Source of the DNA: Lachnospira multipara LB2003 | GTDB lineage: Bacteria > Bacillota > Clostridia > Lachnospirales > Lachnospiraceae | Direction: 5' to 3' | Length of the DNA: 64,000 nucleotides | Assembly: GCF_000702205.1 (NCBI RefSeq) | Contig: NZ_JNKW01000011.1 | Span: 29,345 to 93,344, forward strand | In this document: one piece after another, positions 45,349-54,793 of the stretch | Position numbering within the stretch: the first letter of the stretch is position 1 | Layout of the letters: every line of letters starts with the position of its first letter | The notes under the pieces: model-generated | Told to the model about the DNA's origin: nothing | The model's database searches: none | The model's input: only the letters and a program-made list of their open reading frames with translations | Program-made: the position numbers and the translations under genes

Positions 45349-48300
45349 ATGCCTAAGAATCCTAATATTAAGAAAGTTTTAGTTATTGGATCTGGTCCAA
45401 TTATTATCGGTCAGGCTGCAGAATTTGATTACGCTGGTACACAGGCTTGTCGATCACTTAAAGAAGAAGGAATTGAAGTAGTATTAGTAAACTCAAATCC
45501 TGCTACAATCATGACAGATAAGGATATTGCAGATGAAGTATATATCGAGCCTCTTACAGTAGAAGCTCTAAAGCAGATTATTATAAAGGAAAAACCAGAT
45601 AGTATCCTACCAACACTTGGTGGACAGGCTGGTCTTAACCTTGCAATGGAAATTGCAGAAACAGGCTTCCTTGAAGAACAGGGTGTAAACCTTATTGGTA
45701 CAACAGCACTTACAATTAAGAAAGCTGAAGACCGTTTAATGTTTAAGGAAACAATGGAAAAAATCGGCGAACCATGTGCTGCTTCCCTTGTAGTAAACAA
45801 CGTAGAAGACGGTGAAAAATTCGCAGCTAAGATTGGATATCCAGTAGTTCTTCGTCCAGCTTACACACTTGGTGGTTCAGGCGGTGGTATTGCCCACAAC
45901 GTAGAGGAACTTAGAGAAATCCTTGAAAATGGTTTAAGACTTTCAAGAGTTGGTGAAGTTTTAGTAGAAAGATGTATCGCAGGTTGGAAGGAAATCGAAT
46001 ACGAGGTAATGCGTGATAGCAACGGAACATGCATTACAATCTGTAACATGGAAAATATCGATCCAGTTGGTGTACATACAGGTGATAGTATTGTAGTAGC
46101 ACCTTCTCAGACACTTTCTGATAAAGAATATCAGATGCTTAGAACATCAGCACTTAACATTATTGATGAACTTGGAATTACAGGTGGATGTAACGTACAG
46201 TACGCATTAAACCCAGACAGTTTTGAATACTGTGTAATTGAAGTAAATCCTAGAGTTTCAAGATCTTCAGCTCTTGCTTCAAAAGCAACAGGTTACCCAA
46301 TTGCTAAGGTAGCAGCTAAGATTGCTCTTGGTTACAACCTTGATGAAATCAAGAATGCAGTAACAGGTAAAACTTATGCTTCCTTTGAACCAGCCCTTGA
46401 TTACTGTGTAGTAAAGATTCCAAGACTTCCATTTGATAAATTCATCTCAGCTAAAAGAACACTTACAACTCAGATGAAGGCAACAGGTGAAGTAATGAGT
46501 ATCTGCGATAACTTCGAAGGTGGTCTTATGAAGGCTATTAGATCTTTAGAGCAGCACGTAGACAGCCTTATGTCTTACGACTTCACAGCACTTACTGACG
46601 AAGAGTTACTTGAAGAACTTGCAATCGTAGATGATAGAAGAATCTGGAAGATAGCAGAAGGTTTAAGAAGACATATTAAGCCAGCTAAGATGCATGAAAT
46701 TACTAAGATTGACCTTTGGTTTATCGATAAATTACAGATTATTGTAGATATGGAAAATGCCTTAAAGAGAGGACCTTTAACTAAGGAATTACTTGCTGAG
46801 GCAAAGAGAATTGAATTCCCTGATAATGTAATCGGAGAATTAACAGGCAAGACAGAAAAAGAAATTAAACAGCTTCGTAACGAATATGGAATTCACGCAG
46901 CATTTAAGATGGTTGATACATGTGCCGCAGAATTTGATTCAGAAACTCCTTACTACTACTCAGTATATGGAAGTCAGAATGAAGCAAAAGAAACTAAGGA
47001 TAAGAAAAAGGTATTAGTACTTGGTTCTGGTCCTATTAGAATCGGTCAGGGTATCGAGTTTGACTTCTGTTCAGTACACTGTACATGGGCATTTAAGAAG
47101 GAAGGATACGAAACAATCATTATTAACAATAACCCAGAGACAGTTTCAACTGACTTTGATATTGCTGATAAGCTTTACTTCGAGCCACTTACAGCTGAAG
47201 ATGTGGAATCAATCGTAGAATTTGAAAAACCAGATGGAGCAGTAGTTCAGTTTGGTGGACAGACAGCTATTAAGTTAACAGAAAGTCTTATGGAAATGGG
47301 TGTGCCAATCCTTGGAACAAAGGCTGAAGATGTTGATGCAGCTGAAGATAGAGAATTATTTGATGAAATCCTTGAACAGACTCAGATTCCAAGAGCTAAG
47401 GGTCAGACAGTCTACACAGTAGAAGAGGCTCTTAAGGCAGCTAACGAACTTGGATATCCAGTACTTGTAAGACCATCATATGTACTTGGTGGACAGGGTA
47501 TGCAGATTGCTGTAAGCGATGAAGATGTTGTAGAATTCATGGAAATCATTAATAGAATTAAGCAGGATCATCCAATCCTTGTAGATAAATACTTAATGGG
47601 TAAGGAAATCGAAGTCGATGCAGTATGCGACGGCGAGGACATCTTAATCCCAGGTATTATGGAACATATTGAAAGAGCTGGTATTCACTCAGGTGACTCA
47701 ATCTCAGTATACCCAGCTAAGTCAATAAGCCCTAGAATTATAGACATGATTGAAGATTACACAGGAAGACTTGCAAGAGCTCTTCATGTAAAGGGTATGA
47801 TAAACATTCAGTTTATCGTATACAATGACCAGGTTTATGTAATCGAGGTTAACCCAAGATCAAGCCGTACAGTACCATACATTAGTAAGGTAACTGGTAT
47901 TCCAATCGTTAAGCTTGCAACTCGTGTAATTAACGGTGCTAAGATTCGTGACTTAGGCTACGAACCAGGCTTACAAAAAGCAGCTGATTACTATGCAATC
48001 AAGATGCCAGTATTCTCCTTTGAAAAAATCAGAGGTGCTGATATTAGCTTAGGACCTGAAATGAAGTCAACAGGTGAGTGCCTTGGTATCTCTAAAGACT
48101 TTGATGAAGCTCTTTATAAAGCATTCACAGGCGCAGGTATTAAACTTCCAAAGCATAAGCAAATCATTATGACTCTTGCAGATGCTGATAAGGAAGATGG
48201 CGTAGATATTGCAAGAAGATTTGAAGCTCTTGGATATAAGATTTATGCCTCAAGAGGTACAGCTAAAGTATTTAAAGAACACGGCATTAACGTATTCCAG

Positions 48301-48564
48301 GTAAACAAGATTGGACAGGAAGCTCCAACACTTCTAGACTTAATCTTAGGACACAGAATCGACCTTGTAATTGATACACCAGAAAATGGTATCGAAAGAG
48401 CACACGATGGCTTCTTAATCAGAAGATATGCTATTGAAACAGGTGTTAACTGCTTAACAAGCTTAGATACAGCACATGCACTTATCTCAAGTTTAGAGCA
48501 TGCATTTAATAATAAAGAATTATCAATCGTAGATATAGCAACAATTGATAACAGAGGTAACTAA
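45349..48564 (+). CDS. carB: Carbamoyl-phosphate synthase large subunit
   Basis: 1071 residues, the usual length. Two homologous ATP-grasp halves: first VLVIGSGPIIIGQAAEFDYAG, second VLVLGSGPIRIGQGIEFDF, with an MGS-like allosteric domain at the C-terminus. It forms carbamoyl phosphate from bicarbonate, ammonia and two ATP. AGGAGGGAAAGTAA from the end of carA is its ribosome region. Codon use is strongly biased, as in highly expressed genes. Confidence 0.97.
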   Translation: MPKNPNIKKVLVIGSGPIIIGQAAEFDYAGTQACRSLKEEGIEVVLVNSNPATIMTDKDIADEVYIEPLTVEALKQIIIKEKPDSILPTLGGQAGLNLAMEIAETGFLEEQGVNLIGTTALTIKKAEDRLMFKETMEKIGEPCAASLVVNNVEDGEKFAAKIGYPVVLRPAYTLGGSGGGIAHNVEELREILENGLRLSRVGEVLVERCIAGWKEIEYEVMRDSNGTCITICNMENIDPVGVHTGDSIVVAPSQTLSDKEYQMLRTSALNIIDELGITGGCNVQYALNPDSFEYCVIEVNPRVSRSSALASKATGYPIAKVAAKIALGYNLDEIKNAVTGKTYASFEPALDYCVVKIPRLPFDKFISAKRTLTTQMKATGEVMSICDNFEGGLMKAIRSLEQHVDSLMSYDFTALTDEELLEELAIVDDRRIWKIAEGLRRHIKPAKMHEITKIDLWFIDKLQIIVDMENALKRGPLTKELLAEAKRIEFPDNVIGELTGKTEKEIKQLRNEYGIHAAFKMVDTCAAEFDSETPYYYSVYGSQNEAKETKDKKKVLVLGSGPIRIGQGIEFDFCSVHCTWAFKKEGYETIIINNNPETVSTDFDIADKLYFEPLTAEDVESIVEFEKPDGAVVQFGGQTAIKLTESLMEMGVPILGTKAEDVDAAEDRELFDEILEQTQIPRAKGQTVYTVEEALKAANELGYPVLVRPSYVLGGQGMQIAVSDEDVVEFMEIINRIKQDHPILVDKYLMGKEIEVDAVCDGEDILIPGIMEHIERAGIHSGDSISVYPAKSISPRIIDMIEDYTGRLARALHVKGMINIQFIVYNDQVYVIEVNPRSSRTVPYISKVTGIPIVKLATRVINGAKIRDLGYEPGLQKAADYYAIKMPVFSFEKIRGADISLGPEMKSTGECLGISKDFDEALYKAFTGAGIKLPKHKQIIMTLADADKEDGVDIARRFEALGYKIYASRGTAKVFKEHGINVFQVNKIGQEAPTLLDLILGHRIDLVIDTPENGIERAHDGFLIRRYAIETGVNCLTSLDTAHALISSLEHAFNNKELSIVDIATIDNRGN

Positions 48565-48573
48565 AAGCTTTAG

Positions 48574-48608
48574 ATATGGCCCTTTTTATAAAAGGGTCAT
48601 ATTTTTTT
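48574..48608 (+). terminator. Intrinsic terminator of carAB
   Basis: ATATGGCCCTTT pairs with AAAGGGTCATAT (one G-U), followed by TTTTTT. Confidence 0.88.
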
Positions 48609-48675
48609 AATTTCATTTTAACTATTAGAATGTTATAATTAAACTAAATTTTTAAGCTAATTAGGAGACTGTAAA

Positions 48676-49764
48676 ATGAGAAAATCAAATAAAAACGAAT
48701 TAAAAATTTTTCTAAATAAAGGGCCTAAAATATTTATGATTTGCATGCTTTTAGCGGTAGTCTCACTTACAAGTGCTTGTAACTACAAAAACCCAATGAA
48801 AAGTATACAAGAGGCCGATAGTAATAGATTAAACGATGCAAGTATAGAAGAGACTAACAGTGATGCAAGTTCTAATGCAGATGATAATACACAAGGCAAT
48901 GAAACAGAGAGCAGCCAAGCTAAAAATCCAAGTATAATTAATACTAATGAGCAAGAATTAAAAGACGAAACTTTAGCAGAAAGCGCTGCAAATACTAATA
49001 AAAGCCTAACATTATACACAATTGGAAAGGATACAAAGGATAATGTATCTAACTTAAATTTAAATAATGTTAATTATCAACTAGCTAATAACAAATATGA
49101 AGTTTCAAAGCCAGAAAACCTTGATTCATCTGATTTAATTAAAATAAGCAACGACACTAAATCAAACGCTAGCTCAAGTGAAGCCGTACTTTTAATTGTT
49201 CCAAAGCAGGCAGTTGAAGAATTATCCTATTTTATTGAATTAACAGTTCCAACAAATGTAAAAATAGGAATTATGGGCTGTGACATAAATGATGATAAAT
49301 ACGACATTACAGAATCAGATATTTCAAATGCTTTTTCATCGCTTTTATCTAAGGAAACAGACTCATTAATTCTTCAATGCACAATTGGAAATGAATTTAG
49401 CAAAGTATCCAATAAAGTAATTGATAATGATAAAAAGATAGACCTTAGTAATACTAAGGACTTGGCATACATAAGTCTTTTCTATGACTACTTAGGAAAT
49501 GACGGAATGGCACTTGAGAAGGATATTGCTAATAATGATGGAGTAATCGTTGTAACAACAAACCCAACAGGTGATGTATCTGGTAACACTAAGGAAATCA
49601 TTGAAAGCAACTATTCAGATGTACCTGTAATTATAGTTTCAATCCTACAGGACAAAAACCAAAGTAATTATCACACACCAACACAGGCAAGAATACTTTT
49701 AAGCCTAGTACTTACAAAAACACATGATATTAACGAAATAAAGGATTACTACATGAATTACTAA
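48676..49764 (+). CDS. Lipoprotein resembling a catalytically dead L-asparaginase
   Basis: 362 residues. Lipobox LTSAC after a signal peptide, then a long Asn/Ser-rich linker (about 40-115). The rest follows the plan of bacterial type II L-asparaginase. SYFIELTV lies where the enzyme has HGTDTxxxTAYFLDLTV, and TPTQARILLSLVLTKTHDINEIKDYY matches the family C-terminus. Both catalytic Thr motifs are changed: TGGTI reads TIGKD and HGTDT reads VPKQA. It probably binds rather than hydrolyses. Recognition is by eye. Confidence 0.75.
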   Translation: MRKSNKNELKIFLNKGPKIFMICMLLAVVSLTSACNYKNPMKSIQEADSNRLNDASIEETNSDASSNADDNTQGNETESSQAKNPSIINTNEQELKDETLAESAANTNKSLTLYTIGKDTKDNVSNLNLNNVNYQLANNKYEVSKPENLDSSDLIKISNDTKSNASSSEAVLLIVPKQAVEELSYFIELTVPTNVKIGIMGCDINDDKYDITESDISNAFSSLLSKETDSLILQCTIGNEFSKVSNKVIDNDKKIDLSNTKDLAYISLFYDYLGNDGMALEKDIANNDGVIVVTTNPTGDVSGNTKEIIESNYSDVPVIIVSILQDKNQSNYHTPTQARILLSLVLTKTHDINEIKDYYMNY

Positions 49765-49907
49765 GGCATAATTAACTAGTCCAATTATTGAATAAATCCG
49801 TATTTTATGGTATTCTTTATACTGTAAGGTTTGGGGGAGAACTAAACCTAGAAGATAGAAATTAGGAAGGGCTTGAACTTTTTTGGGAGAAGCAAAGGTG
49901 GTTTTTT

Positions 49908-50870
49908 ATGGACGCTATTAAGGCAAAAGATGTTACAAGACATATCTTCAAGGACGAAGATAAAGGAATAGCAATGATGGAGGGACTCAGTCTATCAGAT
50001 AGCATTGAAGTTATGACTAAGATTATTCCTGGCTTAATTAATGCAGCTAAGGAGAAAAATAATGTAAATGACGAAGGCTATTTTAACAGTCTCTATAAAA
50101 TATATAACAAGGTTTTAGTTAAGAAATTAAGAGAAGCTGAGCATCTATGGATGGTTTACTGTGATACAACAGCTTATCCATACATGGTAGATGATGATTT
50201 AATCGTGCTTTACAACTATCATAACCATGAGAAAGTTGAACAGCAATTAAAGAAAGCTGGTTACAAGATTTCATTTGGTATCGAAACTCCAGAATCTTTC
50301 TATAACGAAATTGCTCATATGTATAGAAATGGTTATAAGAATATTAGATTCACAGATGGTCAGACTAATGACTACAAGATTTCAAGAGAAGAATTTGCAA
50401 CATATGATGAATTCTTTAAAGATGACAACTATGTTACAAATCCAGGTTTACAAAATACAATGATTTCTTTCTTCCAGGAATTCAGAAAAGAAGGTGATTC
50501 TGATACAAAGGAAGAAATCTTAAAATCACATGAAATCCTTATGTTTAAAGCAATGAAGAATGCTGAATACATGGTTCCATGTATAAAAGAAGAAACTGAA
50601 ACTGAAGTTTCAATTTCACATCCATTTATTGATTTAACAGATAAGGTAACACATGCTGAAGGAGAAAAAATCATCTCAGTACCAGTATTTACAGATGGTT
50701 TTGAAATGGATAAGTGCTACAAAGATCAGCACGAGAACATGCTATACAAGTTTGACGAACTTATTGACTTAATGGAAGAACTTGAAGCATCAGGAATTAT
50801 TATAAATGCATTAGGAATCAGCTATTTCTTATCAGTTGATAACATGAAGAAGATTAATTCTGAATATTAA
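49908..50870 (+). CDS. SseB-like unknown protein
   Basis: 320 residues, acidic, no membrane segment. An SseB-type core is suggested by WMVYCDTTAYPYMVDDDLIVLYNY and the later VPVFTDGFEMDK. Function is not established in Firmicutes. It stands alone between a lipoprotein gene and a strong terminator. The TGGTTTTTT before the ATG is a poor ribosome site; translation control may occur in the roughly 140-base leader. Confidence 0.65.
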   Translation: MDAIKAKDVTRHIFKDEDKGIAMMEGLSLSDSIEVMTKIIPGLINAAKEKNNVNDEGYFNSLYKIYNKVLVKKLREAEHLWMVYCDTTAYPYMVDDDLIVLYNYHNHEKVEQQLKKAGYKISFGIETPESFYNEIAHMYRNGYKNIRFTDGQTNDYKISREEFATYDEFFKDDNYVTNPGLQNTMISFFQEFRKEGDSDTKEEILKSHEILMFKAMKNAEYMVPCIKEETETEVSISHPFIDLTDKVTHAEGEKIISVPVFTDGFEMDKCYKDQHENMLYKFDELIDLMEELEASGIIINALGISYFLSVDNMKKINSEY

Positions 50871-50890
50871 TTTAGTAGAATTTATTATTA

Positions 50891-50926
50891 CACTGGCACT
50901 TTTGTTTTTAAGTGCCAGTGTTTTTA
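50891..50926 (+). terminator. Intrinsic terminator after SseB-like gene
   Basis: CACTGGCACTT (50891-50901) pairs with AAGTGCCAGTG (50910-50920), followed by TTTTT. Confidence 0.9.
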
Positions 50927-51044
50927 ATATATACTAATCTTAATCTAGCAAATGCCATAATTTATACATTAAGCAATAGATAGAAAATTATTTATTTTAC
51001 TGGCAATTTATCTTTATAATATTAGCCTCAAAAACTAGATTATA

Positions 51045-51065
51045 TTTTGCCAATGTGGTAAAATA
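51045..51065. promoter_or_regulatory. Operator-like dyad before the Fic gene
   Basis: ATTTTGCCA-ATG-TGGTAAAAT (one mismatch) overlaps the region just before -10 TATAAT (51064-51069). It could be the binding site of the HTH in the Fic protein itself (autoregulation). Confidence 0.45.
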
Positions 51066-51088
51066 TAATTATAAAGGAGATGCTAAAA

Positions 51089-51979
51089 ATGAAGTATTTA
51101 TCAGTATCAGAGGCGGCAAAGAAAATTTCTGTATCAGAAAGAAGCATTAGAAATTATTGCCAAACTGGCAAAATACCTGGAGCAATTTTAGAAGGAAATA
51201 GTTGGAAAATTCCAGAGGATTTTAAGAAGCCAGAAAGGAAAAAAAGAAATACAGCTATACCTACTAAATTTATTGATCGCCTAAAATTTGAAAAAAAAGA
51301 AAAAATAAAAAATAGCATTTATCACAAGCTTCAAATAGATTTTACTTATAATTCAAATCATATTGAAGGAAGCCGATTAAGTCACGAACAAACACAATAC
51401 ATTTTTAAGACTAATACAATTGGAGTTTCTGATGAGGTAATTAATGTAGATGATGTAATTGAAACAAGTAATCACTTTGCTTGTATAGATTATATTATTG
51501 ATAGCTATAATTATAAGCTAAATGAAAGCTACATTAAGAAATTACATTTTCTATTAAAGCAGGGAACTTCCGATTCTAGAAAGTCCTGGTTTAGAGTTGG
51601 CGATTATAAATTACTTGAAAATGAAGTTGGCGGACAAGAAACAGCTAAGCCTGAAGAAGTTGAAACTAAGATAAAAAATCTAATCAAAAACTATGAAAAC
51701 AAGGATAATATTGGCTTAGAAGATATTATAGAATTCCATTATAACTTTGAAAAAATCCATCCTTTTCAAGATGGAAATGGGCGTGTTGGACGACTTATTA
51801 TGTTTAAGGAATGCATTAAACACGACATAATTCCTTTTATAATTGAGGAAGATTTAAAACTATATTATTACAGAGGGCTTCATAATTGGAATGAAGAAAA
51901 GGGATATCTGCTTGATACCTGTGGTTTAGCGCAAGACAGGTTTAAACAGATTCTAGATTATTATAAATTAAAGATTTAA
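51089..51979 (+). CDS. HTH-Fic protein (Fic-family AMPylase with N-terminal DNA-binding domain)
   Basis: 296 residues. The N-terminus (LSVSEAAKKISVSERSIRNYC) is a MerR/excisionase-type helix-turn-helix. The Fic core has HPFQDGNGRVGRL, a complete catalytic HPFxxGNGRxxR. An inhibitory motif SNHIEG fits [S/T]xxxE[G/N], so it is probably autoinhibited. The usual reaction moves AMP from ATP to a target hydroxyl; the target is unknown. ATG 51080 lies within the ribosome region AAAGGAGATG; ATG 51089 is the better start. Confidence 0.88.
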   Translation: MKYLSVSEAAKKISVSERSIRNYCQTGKIPGAILEGNSWKIPEDFKKPERKKRNTAIPTKFIDRLKFEKKEKIKNSIYHKLQIDFTYNSNHIEGSRLSHEQTQYIFKTNTIGVSDEVINVDDVIETSNHFACIDYIIDSYNYKLNESYIKKLHFLLKQGTSDSRKSWFRVGDYKLLENEVGGQETAKPEEVETKIKNLIKNYENKDNIGLEDIIEFHYNFEKIHPFQDGNGRVGRLIMFKECIKHDIIPFIIEEDLKLYYYRGLHNWNEEKGYLLDTCGLAQDRFKQILDYYKLKI

Positions 51980-52003
51980 GGAGGGTTTTATCCCCTCCTT
52001 TTA
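51978..52003 (+). terminator. Intrinsic terminator of the Fic gene
   Basis: AAGGAGGG (51978-51985) pairs with CCCTCCTT (51993-52000), followed by TT; it overlaps the stop codon. Confidence 0.75.
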
Positions 52004-52007
52004 CTGA

Positions 52008-52457
52008 TTCTTTCTTAACTTCGTTAAACACGGATTTAGCGAATATAATCTTCATCTCTCTACTGTTTATAATATTAATAACATTACCTATTACTTATTA
52101 CTTATAATTGTTGGATATGCAGTAATCATAGCATGTATTCTTTTTATTTTAGTAAAGATTATCAAAGCTATTCGCCTACGCTTCTTTTCAAAGACAATTA
52201 CAGTTAAAGCAAATATTGAAAGTAAGTTTGTTGAGGAATATGAAGATTATGACATGTTAAATGCTGGACGTGGAAAGCTTTACCTCCGCCCTAACAAAGG
52301 CATGTTTGAAAAAAACAAATCATATAGAGTTATCTTCAAAACAATAGATAATAAAACTGTTGATTTAGCTATGTCAAAAGATAATTATGAAAGACTTAAT
52401 ATAGGAGATTCTAAAAATCTTACCTTTAAAGGTAGCGATTTTATTGATTTCAAATAA
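52008..52457 (+). pseudogene. Fragment of a small membrane protein gene without a start codon
   Basis: An open frame of 149 codons follows TGA at 52005 and has no ATG, GTG or TTG before 52254. Translation gives a membrane helix (ITYYLLLIIVGYAVIIAC), a basic stretch, then VKANIESKFVEEYEDYDM and a small beta domain. In the next frame upstream a second hydrophobic stretch (IIFISLLFIILITLP) ends at TAA near the same point, suggesting a frameshift. The 67-codon ORF from 52254 may be the intact remnant. Confidence 0.5.
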
Positions 52458-52480
52458 ACTAAGCTTTAAAACAAATAAAG

Positions 52481-52530
52481 CACACACAATTCTAGAAATA
52501 TGATTTTTAGAATTGTGTGTGTTATTTTTT
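52481..52530. terminator. Terminator after the broken membrane gene
   Basis: CACACACAATTCTA (52481-52494) pairs with TAGAATTGTGTGTG (52508-52521), followed by TTATTTTTT. The next bases carry two copies of ATCAATTTGAAT. Confidence 0.85.
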
Positions 52531-52627
52531 ATATGGTGTACTTTATTCAAATCAGTTTTATTAAAATCAATTTGAATCAAATCAATTTGAATTAAATCTT
52601 GTTCGATGATATTTAAACATAGACTTT

Positions 52628-53326
52628 CTAACTCCAGCCTTCTAGCCCTGCATTTTTTATTGCTGTCATCATTCTCTTTTTAACACCTGGAGCATGTTCA
52701 TTTATCTCCTTTAAAAGTTCTCTTACGTAGGTTCTATTTGTTGTTTTATCGTAAGGACAAGGATTTTTTTCAATTGGCAGATTGTATTTATTCTTAAAGC
52801 CCACAATATCCGCAACTGGTGCATATATAAGAGGTCTTATAACAGTTAAATTGCAATCATCAAATTTTGTAACTGGCCAAAAACTACAAAATCTTCCTTC
52901 ATAAATCAAGGCCATCATCATAGTTTCCACTACGTCATCTTGATTATGGGCGTAAGCAATTTTGTTACATTTATTAGCAAGAGCTGCTGTCTTAAAAGCA
53001 CCTTTTCTAAGTCTAGCACATAAGGAACACTCTCCATTTTTCACCATCTTTGCAATTTCTGTTTTTTCTACATAAAACTCAACATCTAAATCATTACAAA
53101 GCTTTTCTATCTTTGATACATCAAAGTTTCCATATCCTAAATCAATTGTTATGGCAACTATATTGAATTTTTTAGGATAAAATTTTCTTAAACCTGCAAG
53201 GGCATACAAAAGAGTTAGAGAATCCTTGCCACCAGATATTCCAATGGCAATTCTGTCCCCATCTTCTATCATCTTATAATCATCAAGAGCTTTTCGCACA
53301 TAGCTATATAATTTCTGTAATTTCAT
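52628..53326 (-). CDS. TtcA-family tRNA thiolation protein (PP-loop ATPase)
   Basis: 232 residues. PP-loop ISGGKDSLTLLYA, CSLCARLRKGAF (Cys pair for an iron-sulfur cluster), and AHNQDDVVETMMM. It fits tRNA 2-thiocytidine synthase (TtcA) or a related tRNA sulfur transferase acting in the cytosol. The N-terminus is standard. AGGTTAGT precedes the ATG. It lies on the strand of the following MATE gene, 23 bases away. Confidence 0.85.
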   Translation of the reverse strand: MKLQKLYSYVRKALDDYKMIEDGDRIAIGISGGKDSLTLLYALAGLRKFYPKKFNIVAITIDLGYGNFDVSKIEKLCNDLDVEFYVEKTEIAKMVKNGECSLCARLRKGAFKTAALANKCNKIAYAHNQDDVVETMMMALIYEGRFCSFWPVTKFDDCNLTVIRPLIYAPVADIVGFKNKYNLPIEKNPCPYDKTTNRTYVRELLKEINEHAPGVKKRMMTAIKNAGLEGWS

Positions 53327-53349
53327 ACTAACCTCAAATTAGTCTAAAT

Positions 53350-54720
53350 CTATAATTCATCTATATCCCCATCAACCTTTGGCAATCTAATAAAAAATAT
53401 TATTGCCATTACAAGAGCTGGGATAAATGTTAAAATGTAAGCTACAGGCTGCGCTTCCTGAATTCCCTTAAGTCCTCTAGTATTAGCTAGAATTAAAAGT
53501 GTTGGAATAAAGAAAATGCCACTTCTAAGTGCTGAAAGAATGGAGGCTCTCAGTTTATTACCTGTTGTCTGAAATAGCATTTCTGTAACAACAGTAATAG
53601 GCACAAATGTTAGCGTAATCATTTGCAATCTTAAAGCTCTTGTTCCGATTTTTACAACTTCAGGATCCTTTCTAAAAATCTCAATTAAGCCATCTGAATT
53701 AAGTAAAACAATACTTAATCCAATTAAAATCAAAGTTTCAGCCATTACAAAAGTAAATATGTACGCTTTTCTTAATCTAGAATACTTCTTAGCTCCATAA
53801 TTAAATCCACTAACTGGTTGGAATCCCTGTCCTATACCAATAGCAACAGACATTACAAAAAATACAATTCTAGATACAATACTCATGGCAGCTACTGCTT
53901 CGTCCCCATATACAGCAGACTGTGTATTAAGTAAAACTGTAGCCACACTATTTAGTCCCTGTCTTAATAAACTTGGGAAACCTGTAGTCATAATATTTAG
54001 AATAAAATGGACATCTGCTACAAAATTCTCTTTTTTTAGTTTAACAATAGTCTTGCCTCTAACAAACATACTAAGTAAAATTGAAAAACTTACAAGCTGG
54101 CTAAGAGCTGTAGATAAACCTGCACCAGAAATTCCCATCTTTAAAACAAACATAAAAATAGGATCAAGTAGCATATTAAGCACAGCACCAGTCATAAGAC
54201 CAATCATACCAAGTGCAGCCTTGCCTTCATAACGAAGAATGTTATTCATTGTAAGAGAACTAGCCATAAATGGCGCAGCAAGTAAAATGAATATAATATA
54301 ACTTTTGGCATAAGATGCTATTGTTTGTGTACTTCCAAGTAAATAAACAAGCTCATCTAAAAACGGAAAGCCAATAATAATAAAAATAAGGCCAAAAGTA
54401 AAAGAACAGCAAACTGCTGTAGTTGCTGTCTTGTTAGCATTATCTATATCCTTTGCTCCAAGGGATCTTGAAAGAATACTTCCTGAACCCTGGCCAAACA
54501 TAAAACCAAAGGCTTGAATAATAGCCATAAAACCAAAAACAACACCTACTGCTCCACTAGCTGAAGTACCAAGTAATCCAACAAAAGCAGTATCAACTAA
54601 ATTATAAATATTAGTAATTAACATACTTATAACTGTCGGAATTGATAATGTCAGTATAAGTGGCGCAATAGGTGCCTTAGACATTTTTTCAAAATAAGTC
54701 ATCTTCTTTATTGAACTCAT
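53350..54720 (-). CDS. MATE-family efflux transporter
   Basis: 456 residues with 12 membrane helices in two related halves. Seen: PIAPLILTLSIPTVISMLITNIYNLVDTAFVG, QGSGSILSRSLGAKD and NFGAKKYSRL, all typical of MATE. It exports an unknown drug or metabolite by cation antiport. Ribosome site AAAAGGAGT precedes the ATG. Confidence 0.93.
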   Translation of the reverse strand: MSSIKKMTYFEKMSKAPIAPLILTLSIPTVISMLITNIYNLVDTAFVGLLGTSASGAVGVVFGFMAIIQAFGFMFGQGSGSILSRSLGAKDIDNANKTATTAVCCSFTFGLIFIIIGFPFLDELVYLLGSTQTIASYAKSYIIFILLAAPFMASSLTMNNILRYEGKAALGMIGLMTGAVLNMLLDPIFMFVLKMGISGAGLSTALSQLVSFSILLSMFVRGKTIVKLKKENFVADVHFILNIMTTGFPSLLRQGLNSVATVLLNTQSAVYGDEAVAAMSIVSRIVFFVMSVAIGIGQGFQPVSGFNYGAKKYSRLRKAYIFTFVMAETLILIGLSIVLLNSDGLIEIFRKDPEVVKIGTRALRLQMITLTFVPITVVTEMLFQTTGNKLRASILSALRSGIFFIPTLLILANTRGLKGIQEAQPVAYILTFIPALVMAIIFFIRLPKVDGDIDEL

Positions 54721-54793
54721 AAATATTAACTCCTTTTCTTTACGCTTATATTATCCGCCCAAAGAAAAGTGAAGTCAATAAACAATGACTTTT

